NCBI GenBank assembly: GCA_045430345.1
Contig: JAILXT010000001.1
Coordinates: 930,001 to 994,000, forward strand
Reading direction: 5' to 3'
Length of the DNA stretch: 64,000 nt
Source of the DNA: Agarilytica sp045430345
GTDB lineage: Bacteria; Pseudomonadota; Gammaproteobacteria; Pseudomonadales; Cellvibrionaceae
Below are positions 1-7,771 of the stretch, in pieces. Position 1 is the stretch's first letter, and every line of letters starts with the position of its first letter. The position numbers were made by a program, and so were the translations under genes. The notes below the pieces were generated by a model that saw nothing but the letters and a program-made list of their open reading frames with translations, did not search any database and was not told the origin of the DNA.

Positions 1-883
1 CGGTATTCATAAAGGTGAACATACAATTCAGTCCGCGGTTAGGCGGCCCGATTAAATACCCAACCGCTTCATCGAAATTCATTACACATGTCGCGTTTCC
101 ATGAATTCCCATTTTGTGCTCGAGGGATCCACAGCTCACCGCGTTGCGCTCCCCCACCTCACCGCTTTCATCAGCGTGAAATTTAGGAACGATAAATAAA
201 GATATACCTTTGGTCCCTTCCGGCGCATCAGGCAAGCGCGCGAGTACGATATGAATAATATTTTCTGCCATGTCGTGCTCACCAGCAGAAATAAAGATTT
301 TGGTCCCACTAATTTTGTATGAACCGTCGTCCGCAGGTTCAGCTTTGGAACGTAACATGCCGAGGTCACTGCCACAGTGTGGTTCCGTTAAGCACATGGT
401 GCCGGTCCATGTACCTTCAACAAGTTTGGTTAGATACGTTTGTTTCTGGTCATCAGTACCGTGAAGCTCAAGCGTCTTCATTGCGCCATGAGACAAGCCT
501 GGATACATCGCCCAGGACCAGTTTGCAGAACCATACATCTCACTCATGATGGTCCCCATAGATTCGGGCAAACCTTGACCACCGACATCGGCGCTGTGTG
601 TCATTGATGGCCATCCCGCTTCTACGTACTGTTGGTAGGCCTCTTTGAAACCATCTGGCGTCTTCACATCACCATCATTCCAGGTACAACCTTGCTGGTC
701 ACCAATAGCATTGAGTGGCGCAATCACATTTTCTGAAAACTTGGCACTTTCTTCCATGATCGCAGCAACAAGATCCGGAGATGCGTCTTCACCCATACCA
801 AGTCGCTCATAATGGGCTTCAAAATCGAGCATTTCGTTCATGACGAACTGCATTTCGCGCATAGGGACTTTGTAATCAGACAT
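1..883 (-). CDS. Acyl-CoA dehydrogenase (partial, C-terminus beyond left edge)
   Basis: This gene runs off the left edge, so only the first ~294 residues are visible. The start is ATG at 883, preceded by GAGGAAAG, with the protein beginning MSDYKVPMREMQF. The visible part has the alpha-helical N-domain of FAD acyl-CoA dehydrogenases. It then shows the substrate/FAD-binding strand signature TMCLTEPHCGSDLG and the segment ISGTKIFISAGEHDM, both typical of the family. The N-terminal extension (an unusual ~60 residues before the usual start) fits the large ~600-residue subgroup that includes DmdC/FadE5-like enzymes. The expected role is alpha,beta-dehydrogenation of an acyl-CoA in the cytosol. The substrate cannot be read from this fragment. 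Family call is secure; subgroup is inferred. Confidence 0.9.
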   Translation of the reverse strand, partial: MSDYKVPMREMQFVMNEMLDFEAHYERLGMGEDASPDLVAAIMEESAKFSENVIAPLNAIGDQQGCTWNDGDVKTPDGFKEAYQQYVEAGWPSMTHSADVGGQGLPESMGTIMSEMYGSANWSWAMYPGLSHGAMKTLELHGTDDQKQTYLTKLVEGTWTGTMCLTEPHCGSDLGMLRSKAEPADDGSYKISGTKIFISAGEHDMAENIIHIVLARLPDAPEGTKGISLFIVPKFHADESGEVGERNAVSCGSLEHKMGIHGNATCVMNFDEAVGYLIGPPNRGLNCMFTFMNT

Positions 884-1002
884 ACAGCTTTCCTCAGTAA
901 TGTGTTCGCCTATTTGGCCTTCCTTTCATTTTAGTTTCAATTGCCAAAAACGTCATAATGAATAACAAGAACTTAGGACTTATTTACTGACATCGTAACG
1001 TA

Positions 1003-1024
1003 AATACCCCGGAAACCGGGTATT
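1003..1024. other. Hairpin in the 884-1167 gene-free gap
   Basis: AATACCC, a bulged C, GG, loop AAA, then CC GGGTATT form a 9-bp stem with one bulge. It lies between the stop of the AraC-type gene and the start of the acyl-CoA dehydrogenase gene, both leftward. It could end the upstream transcript, but the minus strand beyond it (TTACGTTACG) is not a real U-tract. The rest of the 284-base gap should hold the dehydrogenase promoter; I see no convincing -35/-10 pair. Confidence 0.35.
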
Positions 1025-1167
1025 GGTTATGGCAATGAGCGGCTCGGTATTGTTGTCGGAGTTTTGCTGAAAGAGAAATGGCGTGAAACACAACACAAAA
1101 AGAATGTTTTCGCGCCACCCAGGCTCTGTGCGTGATTTAGAAAGTGAGAAAAATCATTAACTTACGC

Positions 1168-2211
1168 TTAATGATCCTGCTGAATTGTTGCTCTATATTC
1201 ACCGGGTGTTTTACCCGTCCATTTCTTAAACGAACGAAAAAACGCACTGGGCTCATCAAAGCCCAACATTTCAGCGATCATCGTATTGGAAAGGTCAAAA
1301 CAACCCAAGTAATGAAACGCGGCCTCCATCCTGCATTCATCTTTGAGCTTCTGGTAAGAGGTTTGGCCCTTTTGTAACTGACGGCGAAGCGTCGTTACCG
1401 AAACATTTAACTGGGAGGCCACCACTTCCGCGGAGGGCATCGTCCCACTCACATCCCGCTTAAGAATATTTCTCACCTTGTCTGCGGTACTGACATGTGA
1501 CGGGTCTTCCGTAACCAAGCGATACGGCGCTGTACGCAAAAATGCCATCAAGGCATCTTGATTTTGTACGATAGGATATTCCAAAAATTTGGGATCGTAA
1601 CTCACAGAATTTTGCAGAGCATCATATTCGACATGTTTGATGTTCCGCATATCGAAAGGTGTCTGTTCTTGAGGCCCGGAAAAAGTCACGGTTATTTTAA
1701 CAATAGGAATTTCCATTCCGATGAGCCATTCGGATAAGCGATGCCACATCATCAAAGAAGCCATTAAACTATCGGGCGTAGCACTTTGGACCTTTCGGTC
1801 AAACTCCCCTCTCCCTAATGATCGCGATGGGTTTAAGGCAAGTGTCACGAGGTTATTATCTACGGAAAGTAAATAACGCACCATTAAACCCCGACAAATT
1901 TCTGCAAATTCCCCAGCCCGAATCGTTGCTTGCTTTAGGTCTGAACAACTTAGCAAGGTTAAACACATTAGACGAAAAGCACCCAGCGGCACCTTCCCTT
2001 CCGCAAAAATCCCGAACCATTCATCTTGAGTGTATCGCATGACCTGCTGATACAGTTCACCATATTTTAACGCGGGAATTTCTGTTCGCGATGCAAAATA
2101 GCCAGTAGATAAACCAACGCCATCTAATAGCTCATCGACATTACAGCCAGACTGTTTTGCTCGCTCCAGTAAGCGCGTCGCATAATCTACGGGGACTAGA
2201 GATTGATTCAT
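1168..2211 (-). CDS. AraC-family transcriptional regulator
   Basis: A 347-residue protein with the layout of the AraC subfamily that carries an N-terminal 'arabinose-binding' type domain (about residues 15-210) and a C-terminal double helix-turn-helix (about 240-345). The C-terminal part shows the classic pattern: SAEVVASQLNVSVTTLRRQL for the first HTH, then IAEMLGFDEPSAFFRSFKKW and TGKTPGEYR for the second HTH and tail. Members of this subfamily (OruR/ArgR-like and others) often control catabolic genes beside them. The leftward acyl-CoA dehydrogenase is the nearest candidate target, by inference only. The gene overlaps the upstream small membrane protein gene by 4 bases, so the two are probably co-translated. 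Confidence 0.9.
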   Translation of the reverse strand: MNQSLVPVDYATRLLERAKQSGCNVDELLDGVGLSTGYFASRTEIPALKYGELYQQVMRYTQDEWFGIFAEGKVPLGAFRLMCLTLLSCSDLKQATIRAGEFAEICRGLMVRYLLSVDNNLVTLALNPSRSLGRGEFDRKVQSATPDSLMASLMMWHRLSEWLIGMEIPIVKITVTFSGPQEQTPFDMRNIKHVEYDALQNSVSYDPKFLEYPIVQNQDALMAFLRTAPYRLVTEDPSHVSTADKVRNILKRDVSGTMPSAEVVASQLNVSVTTLRRQLQKGQTSYQKLKDECRMEAAFHYLGCFDLSNTMIAEMLGFDEPSAFFRSFKKWTGKTPGEYRATIQQDH

Positions 2212-2462
2212 GGGTCTTTCTGTTCTATTTGATCAAGGGATGCCTTCTTTTCAGCGCGTTCAGCTATCCATCGCCCCAGGAAGGCTATGGGGGCAGCAAT
2301 TAAAATAATTGCCAGCAAAAATCCAAGTGAGACCCAAATTATTTGCACAACCTGCTCTTCGGGAAAACCGAAACGTTTCACCATCATTAAGATTGACGAC
2401 GCACATGCGATGATCGTGATCATCACGCTATAACGACGCTGAAAACGTACTTTAAATTTCAT
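2208..2462 (-). CDS. Small two-helix inner-membrane protein
   Basis: An 84-residue protein with a basic N-terminus (KFKVRFQRRY) and two hydrophobic stretches, about residues 13-28 and 40-64. It ends in a charged tail (ERAEKKASLDQIEQKDP). Both termini are probably cytoplasmic under the positive-inside rule. The family is not recognised. Its stop overlaps the start of the AraC-type regulator (ATGA), which suggests one transcript. The Cys in the first segment is not a lipobox. Confidence 0.7.
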   Translation of the reverse strand: MKFKVRFQRRYSVMITIIACASSILMMVKRFGFPEEQVVQIIWVSLGFLLAIILIAAPIAFLGRWIAERAEKKASLDQIEQKDP

Positions 2463-2499
2463 TGTATAGTTTACTCTGTAATCCTATTTAACCTGTGGG

Positions 2500-3390
2500 C
2501 TATTTTATTAAACGAGAAATAGCATACGCAACGCCATCATCCCACACAGGCCGCGTAATATAATTGGCCACTAATTTAACATCGTCAACCGCTTGCCCCA
2601 TAGCAACACCAGTACCCGCCCGCTCCAAAAACACCTTATCTGACTGCGCGTCACCAAAACTTATTACATTCTCTGCAGACACGCCGTAGTAATCCAATAA
2701 AAAATCAAAAGCTTGATGCTTACAAGCATCGTTATCTATCACGCTTGCGAACAGCCAGTCTGGGTGTGCGGCAATTCTCGCATATGCGAATTGGCATTCA
2801 GGGAATGAACGTTCCAAAGCATATAATTTTTCGTGTTCACGCTCATGGTTAACCGCGACTAAAAACTTTACGACCGGATCAACACCTATTAGCTCATCAA
2901 AGCTCCGACGTTGCGGTGTCTGCCTCATGTGAGTCGCATGAGTTCGACCAATTTCTTCGCCGATATCCGACTCAATAAAATAGTCATTTGCAGTATAGAG
3001 TTCGTAGTATATGTCGCTGTTACGTAACACGTCAGTTAAACGTCGACTCAGGGCTGGGGATACGCCCTGCATCACCAGAGTATCTTGTGTTGTTGGGCAA
3101 TACACATGGGCACCGGTACAAAACACACCGGGATCACTTATAGATAATTCATCAATAATAAACTGAGCCGCAAAATTGGGGCGCCCTGACGCGACCGCGA
3201 CTTTAATCCCATGCGCTTTGAGCCGCTGTATTTGATGTTTAGAGGCTTCACTGTATTGCCCATCCAACCCCAGTAGCGTGCCATCAATATCAAAAAACGC
3301 GACCTTTATATCCTGCGTTTGAAGTTGATGATCGTCTAAATGATGTAACTCTTCGGTAAGCAAGGTTAAAAAATCTTCTCTTGAGTCCAC
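2500..3390 (-). CDS. HAD-superfamily (Cof-type) hydrolase
   Basis: A Cof/IIB-type haloacid dehalogenase-like phosphatase. Motif I is FFDIDGTLL, with nucleophile Asp34 and Asp36 counted from the GTG at 3390. The motif II region is AVASGRPNFA, and the C-terminal motif IV is ISFGDAQSDKVF. The cap insertion between them is of the Cof type. It should hydrolyse a small phosphate ester in the cytosol; the substrate is unknown. The open frame continues upstream to an ATG at 3546, but that extension lies inside the preceding gene in another frame and looks non-homologous. Better starts are GTG 3390 or TTG 3363, which sits 2 bases after the upstream stop. The start is therefore uncertain; the function class is firm. 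Confidence 0.85.
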   Translation of the reverse strand: MDSREDFLTLLTEELHHLDDHQLQTQDIKVAFFDIDGTLLGLDGQYSEASKHQIQRLKAHGIKVAVASGRPNFAAQFIIDELSISDPGVFCTGAHVYCPTTQDTLVMQGVSPALSRRLTDVLRNSDIYYELYTANDYFIESDIGEEIGRTHATHMRQTPQRRSFDELIGVDPVVKFLVAVNHEREHEKLYALERSFPECQFAYARIAAHPDWLFASVIDNDACKHQAFDFLLDYYGVSAENVISFGDAQSDKVFLERAGTGVAMGQAVDDVKLVANYITRPVWDDGVAYAISRLIK

Positions 3391-3785
3391 TCGCAGCGGA
3401 TGGACTGACGACCCGCACCCGGTACATGACCGTTGGTCATGCTTTCCCAGGTGAAAGTATGAACACCGGAAAGTTCTGTTTCCAAATGCACTACAGCGGA
3501 TACCCAGTACAAACTGTCTAATAACTTTTCGAATCGATTCATCCATTCAGACCATTCGTATTCGATGGCTTTATAGGACGCGCCAAAATGCATGACCTCA
3601 GTAAGGTAACGATCCTGACCAACTTCGACTTTGGGCGGCGAAAACATCTCTCGGCATAGATAGGGCCACTCTTCGGCGTTCGGCAACTCAAGCATTGCAC
3701 GGCGGTTATTACGACGACGATCAACATTAAGCTGTTCTCCCGCCAGATCTTTTATACATCCGTAAACAATCGATTCTTGATCCAT
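3366..3785 (-). CDS. Conserved-looking hypothetical protein
   Basis: A 139-residue soluble protein, acidic and rich in Trp and Tyr, with no signal peptide or membrane segment. I do not recognise the family. It starts with ATG at 3785 and ends inside or just before the HAD hydrolase gene, depending on that gene's true start, so the two are probably translationally coupled. The even codon usage and the absence of a better frame on either strand support it as real. A role linked to the HAD enzyme is only suggested by the spacing. Confidence 0.65.
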   Translation of the reverse strand: MDQESIVYGCIKDLAGEQLNVDRRRNNRRAMLELPNAEEWPYLCREMFSPPKVEVGQDRYLTEVMHFGASYKAIEYEWSEWMNRFEKLLDSLYWVSAVVHLETELSGVHTFTWESMTNGHVPGAGRQSIRCEWTQEKIF

Positions 3786-3839
3786 TACTTATGCCTCTAG
3801 TTACCTTATTGCCTTGCGTCACACGCTATATTTTTAGAA

Positions 3840-4484
3840 TTAAAATGGCCACCAGGAAGAATTTAAACGATCTTCACATTTTTTTAATTGATTATCATAA
3901 CGGTATGCGCGATTTGCGACTTTGCGAGCAACCCCTTTAAGCCAGGGTTTCTTTTTATATGTGCCACGAGTATACCCGCCATGACCTTCATGATAGGCCA
4001 AATACAAAGCGTATGGATCTGAAGGTACTTTTCGTTTCTTAATACTGATATGGTTATACCATGCGATAAAATCTATCGCGTCATCAAAATCATTTCTATC
4101 CGCCCCCCAATGGCCGGAACCTTTTTTATACCAATCCCATGTCTCATCTTTTGCCTGAGAATAGCCGTATGAACTGCTTTTTCTTGGACCCGGGATAAAC
4201 CCTAATATTTTTGTGCGCGGGGGTTTTGCTTTCGCGACAAAGCGCGACTCTTGGTGCATAAATGCCATATTAGTGGCAATCGGTACTCCCCATTTTTTTG
4301 AGGCCTTTTTCGCATCTTTGTACCAACCATTCTTCTCATCGAAAATACTGCAAATATTATCGAGGTGTTTAGGGGGGGAACTTGCACAAGCGGACAAACA
4401 TGCAACTGATATCACGAGCATCAGTTTGACGATTCCCGACATATAACCCCGACGCGTTCTATATATAGCACTCAAAATATTCAT
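3840..4484 (-). CDS. SLT-type transglycosylase-like lipoprotein
   Basis: A 214-residue protein with a lipoprotein signal: hydrophobic LMLVISVACLSAC with lipobox L-S-A-C and Cys33 as the lipidated residue. The mature part resembles the lysozyme-like SLT fold: HQESRF carries the probable catalytic Glu79, followed by SSYGYSQAKDETWDWY and AYHEGHGGYTRGTY. It would be anchored in the outer membrane and act on peptidoglycan in the periplasm. The start is ATG 4484 (TTG 4487 and an internal ATG at residue 15 are alternatives). It begins within the ligA stop codon (TGATG), so it is coupled to ligA, although the jobs look unrelated. Confidence 0.8.
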   Translation of the reverse strand: MNILSAIYRTRRGYMSGIVKLMLVISVACLSACASSPPKHLDNICSIFDEKNGWYKDAKKASKKWGVPIATNMAFMHQESRFVAKAKPPRTKILGFIPGPRKSSSYGYSQAKDETWDWYKKGSGHWGADRNDFDDAIDFIAWYNHISIKKRKVPSDPYALYLAYHEGHGGYTRGTYKKKPWLKGVARKVANRAYRYDNQLKKCEDRLNSSWWPF

Positions 4485-6508
4485 CAACTATGTGCATCCA
4501 ACAATGCAACAAACCCTTGTTCATCCAATACGTTAATATTTAATGACTCCGCTTTCGCCAACTTTGATCCCGCCCCAGGGCCCGCAATAACACAGTGAGT
4601 TTTTGCGGAAACGCTCCCAGACACTTTAGCACCCAACGCTTGAAGCTTTTCTTTGCCTTCATCACGTGTCATCGTTTCCAGAGTACCAGTGAGCACATAA
4701 GTTTTGCCGGCCAACGGCTGCTCCCCTTCAGTAGGCACGACAACGTCCTCCCAGTGAATGCCTGCGGCAACCAAGGCATCGACAATATTATTGTTTTGCT
4801 CGTTAGCAAAAAATTCCACGACGTAACTGGCCGCAATCGGGCCAATATCATCAACGGCTTGTAACGCCTCCATCGTAGCTTCGCGCAATCGGCTTAAGGA
4901 GCCAAATGCGCGCGCTAAATTCCGGGCAGTGGTCTGCCCAACCTCGCGAATACCCAGAGAAAATAGAAAGCGCGCGAAAGTTGAATTCTTACTGTCTTCA
5001 ATCGCTCGCAATAAATTATCGACTGATTTTTCTCCCATACGCTCCAGTTGTACAAGTGTTTCTTTGTCTAGGGCATATAAATCAGCTATGGAGTGGATTA
5101 ACCCTTCATCGACGAATTGCTCGACTATCTTATCGCCAAGCCCATCGATATCCATCGCATTGCGAGACGCAAAATGTTTAATCGCTTCTTTCGTTTGCGC
5201 TTCACACACAATTCCCCCGCCACAGCGGGAGACGACTTCGCCCTCTTTCACGGAAACTGGAGAATCACACACCGGACAAGTCGAAGGGAAACCAACAGGA
5301 ACAGAACCCGCCGGACGCTTTGACGCCACAACAGATACTATTTGCGGGATTACATCTCCTGCTCGGCGCACAATAACAGTGTCACCAATATGAAGCCCCA
5401 AACGATCAATTTCATCCCGATTGTGCAGCGTCACATTCGATACAGTTACACCACCGACAAATACCGGCGCAACTTTCGCTACAGGTGTAATAGCCCCCGT
5501 TCGTCCGACTTGGTACTTAACCTCATTAAGCACGGTCATTTCTTCTTGCGCGGGAAATTTATATGCAATAGCCCAACGCGGCGCACGCGAAACTTTTCCT
5601 AACTTTTCTTGAAGATCTAGGTTGTTTACTTTGAAGACAATGCCATCGATATCAAACGGCATTTTACTGCGTTCCTCACCAAGGTATTCGTAATACTCTA
5701 GGCACGCTTCAATTCCATTTGCTTCACGACGATACGCACTGCAGAAAAACCCCCAATCGCTCAACTTAGATAGGATGTCTAGGTGCGTTGTCGGCATCTC
5801 GCCATTTTTATACCACCCGACACTGTATGCACACATCACCAACGGCCGAGTTGCGGTAACCGTTGAATCTTTCTGTCTTAGACTGCCTGCAGCTGCATTT
5901 CGAGGATTAACAAACGCTTTATCACCGGCCTCTTGTGCCTGTTGGTTTAGCGCATTGAAACCTTTATGCGGCATGTAAATTTCACCCCGCACCTCCAACA
6001 TTTCGGGATAACCCGTACCAAGCAAACGCATTGGGATCGACCCAATAGTACGCACATTTTGCGTAATATCTTCACCGGTCTCACCATCACCCCTAGTAGC
6101 GCCGCGCACTAACACACCATTTTCATACAGTAAGCTAATCGCAATACCATCGTATTTTGGCTCGCAGGCGTATTCGATTACCTCATCGGTTTTTAAACGA
6201 TCTCGAACGCGCTGATCAAACGCAATCAAATCCTCGGCACTAAACGCATTCCCGAGGGATAGCATGGACACTTCGTGCTTTACCGAATCAAAATCACTTA
6301 CAGGGGCACCGCCCACTCTTTGAGAGGGAGAGTCAGTGGTAATAAGTTCTGGGTGGGATTCTTCTAGAGAACTGAGTTCCTGAAATAAGCGGTCGTATTC
6401 TGCATCAGGAATTTCAGGGTCGTCGAGGACATAATATCGATGTCCGTGATAATTGAGTTGCTGCTTAAGGGCTTCAAGACGTTCGATGACATCATCTATC
6501 GCCGCCAT
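4484..6508 (-). CDS. ligA: NAD-dependent DNA ligase
   Basis: A full-length 674-residue bacterial LigA, which seals nicks in DNA using NAD. The N-terminal Ia domain has the HGHRYYVLDDPEIPDAEYD signature. The adenylation motif CEPKYDGIAI places the AMP-accepting lysine at Lys118. The OB-fold follows, then a Cys zinc finger (CPVCDSPV...SRCGGG..C), helix-hairpin-helix repeats (NAMDIDGLGDKIVEQFVDEG and after) and a C-terminal BRCT domain (about 595-674, LAGKTYVLTGTLETMTRDE). It follows zipA by 19 bases, as in many gammaproteobacteria, and precedes the SLT-type lipoprotein gene. The length and all domains are normal. Confidence 0.98.
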   Translation of the reverse strand: MAAIDDVIERLEALKQQLNYHGHRYYVLDDPEIPDAEYDRLFQELSSLEESHPELITTDSPSQRVGGAPVSDFDSVKHEVSMLSLGNAFSAEDLIAFDQRVRDRLKTDEVIEYACEPKYDGIAISLLYENGVLVRGATRGDGETGEDITQNVRTIGSIPMRLLGTGYPEMLEVRGEIYMPHKGFNALNQQAQEAGDKAFVNPRNAAAGSLRQKDSTVTATRPLVMCAYSVGWYKNGEMPTTHLDILSKLSDWGFFCSAYRREANGIEACLEYYEYLGEERSKMPFDIDGIVFKVNNLDLQEKLGKVSRAPRWAIAYKFPAQEEMTVLNEVKYQVGRTGAITPVAKVAPVFVGGVTVSNVTLHNRDEIDRLGLHIGDTVIVRRAGDVIPQIVSVVASKRPAGSVPVGFPSTCPVCDSPVSVKEGEVVSRCGGGIVCEAQTKEAIKHFASRNAMDIDGLGDKIVEQFVDEGLIHSIADLYALDKETLVQLERMGEKSVDNLLRAIEDSKNSTFARFLFSLGIREVGQTTARNLARAFGSLSRLREATMEALQAVDDIGPIAASYVVEFFANEQNNNIVDALVAAGIHWEDVVVPTEGEQPLAGKTYVLTGTLETMTRDEGKEKLQALGAKVSGSVSAKTHCVIAGPGAGSKLAKAESLNINVLDEQGFVALLDAHS

Positions 6509-6527
6509 TTAGTTTTCCTCATTCATA

Positions 6528-7685
6528 TTAGGCGCGCGCAAGTTTTCGCTTTCGCTCATATTCGATGACACGTTGACGACCATGCTCGATGGTTTGATTC
6601 GTCATGACGCTGCGGTTTTCATCTTTTAATTCACAACCAAGCGTGCTCGCCAAGTTTTTTGCGGTGACAGCCAAATCGTTATACGCCGCAAGGCTTTCAC
6701 CTGCTACAGGCAAACTTAAAAACATACTAACGCCGGGCGTTTCGAAGTCGTTCATTTCGGCTAAGTTAAATGTGCCGGGCACAACCATGTTGGCAATGCT
6801 GTAAATAATCGGCCCATCGCCGTCGTTATCTTTATGTCGGTGGAAAATATCCATATCACCGAATCTAAGACCTTCTTGCATTAGGGCTGCTAGTAAATCA
6901 CTCCCCGCAATACGCTGACCGGACTTCGCCATAAGATTCATGATAAGCACTTCGTCTGGTTCTTCATAAACGATATCGGGCTTTTCTTCCTCAACCCTAA
7001 CTGCGGGGCTCGCACTCGGTTCAGGTAAACGCTGCTCAATTACAGGTTCTTGAGTGCGCGCTTTATTTTTTTGCGCCGACGCTGGTCGGGGCTTTGAAAG
7101 CGCAGGCTCATCATCAAGCGTGTCATCTTGTAGGTCTTCTAAATTGCCGATCGCGGGTTCACGGTGATCGTTATACTCATCTGTTTCGTCCTCAGCCAAA
7201 CCCGTGTCATATTCCTCATCAGCGTCACCGACATAAGGCGCATCTTCGTCTAGCGCCGAAGATTGAGCTCTGGCCTGCTGAACGTCTTGCTCTTCATTTT
7301 CTAACAGCGGATCTGCATACTCGTCCGCTTCTGCATCGGATGATTCAACAGAATCCATTAACATGGGAACCGACTCATCCAAGTTAAGAGACACTTGCTC
7401 CGGAATACGTCGCGGCGCACCAGCGGTTACCCGTTGGGATTCAAAGTTTTTTCTTACGTTATCATTGAGGTCTTCGGCAAGCTTTTCATCGCGAACGGTT
7501 GCAACTCGTGCCCCACCCGAAGGAAACTCACTGGAACTAACGGAAAAATCACTTTCTTTATCCGCTTTTTTGGCATTTTTGGATAAGGAGATGTTCTCAC
7601 GCCTCGCCAACCGCGCTCGGCGAATACCATCGAGCACAATTCCGATGATAAGCAGAACAATGATAACGGTTAACCAATCTTTCAC
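6528..7685 (-). CDS. zipA: Cell division protein ZipA
   Basis: A 385-residue bitopic membrane protein that tethers FtsZ filaments to the inner membrane at the septum. An N-terminal transmembrane helix (about residues 3-20, LTVIIVLLIIGIVLDGI) is followed by a basic stretch (RRARLARR). A long, very acidic, low-complexity linker (about 100-240, many Asp/Glu) comes next. The C-terminal ~130-residue FtsZ-binding domain includes DMDIFHRHKDNDGDGPIIYS and IANMVVPGTFNL. The position between smc and ligA supports the call. The acidic linker is longer than in the E. coli protein but ordinary for this group. Confidence 0.95.
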   Translation of the reverse strand: MKDWLTVIIVLLIIGIVLDGIRRARLARRENISLSKNAKKADKESDFSVSSSEFPSGGARVATVRDEKLAEDLNDNVRKNFESQRVTAGAPRRIPEQVSLNLDESVPMLMDSVESSDAEADEYADPLLENEEQDVQQARAQSSALDEDAPYVGDADEEYDTGLAEDETDEYNDHREPAIGNLEDLQDDTLDDEPALSKPRPASAQKNKARTQEPVIEQRLPEPSASPAVRVEEEKPDIVYEEPDEVLIMNLMAKSGQRIAGSDLLAALMQEGLRFGDMDIFHRHKDNDGDGPIIYSIANMVVPGTFNLAEMNDFETPGVSMFLSLPVAGESLAAYNDLAVTAKNLASTLGCELKDENRSVMTNQTIEHGRQRVIEYERKRKLARA

Positions 7686-7771
7686 TGATATTCCCCTCTC
7701 GTATTCAGTGTTATGTTCAGCGCAGTTGTATATTTAACCCGCATGTAAATCTATTTATGTATCCGAGTATT

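Noticed and set aside
2500..3546. 348-codon version of the HAD hydrolase starting at ATG 3546
   Set aside because: The first ~50 residues lie inside the upstream gene in another frame and do not resemble a HAD N-terminus.
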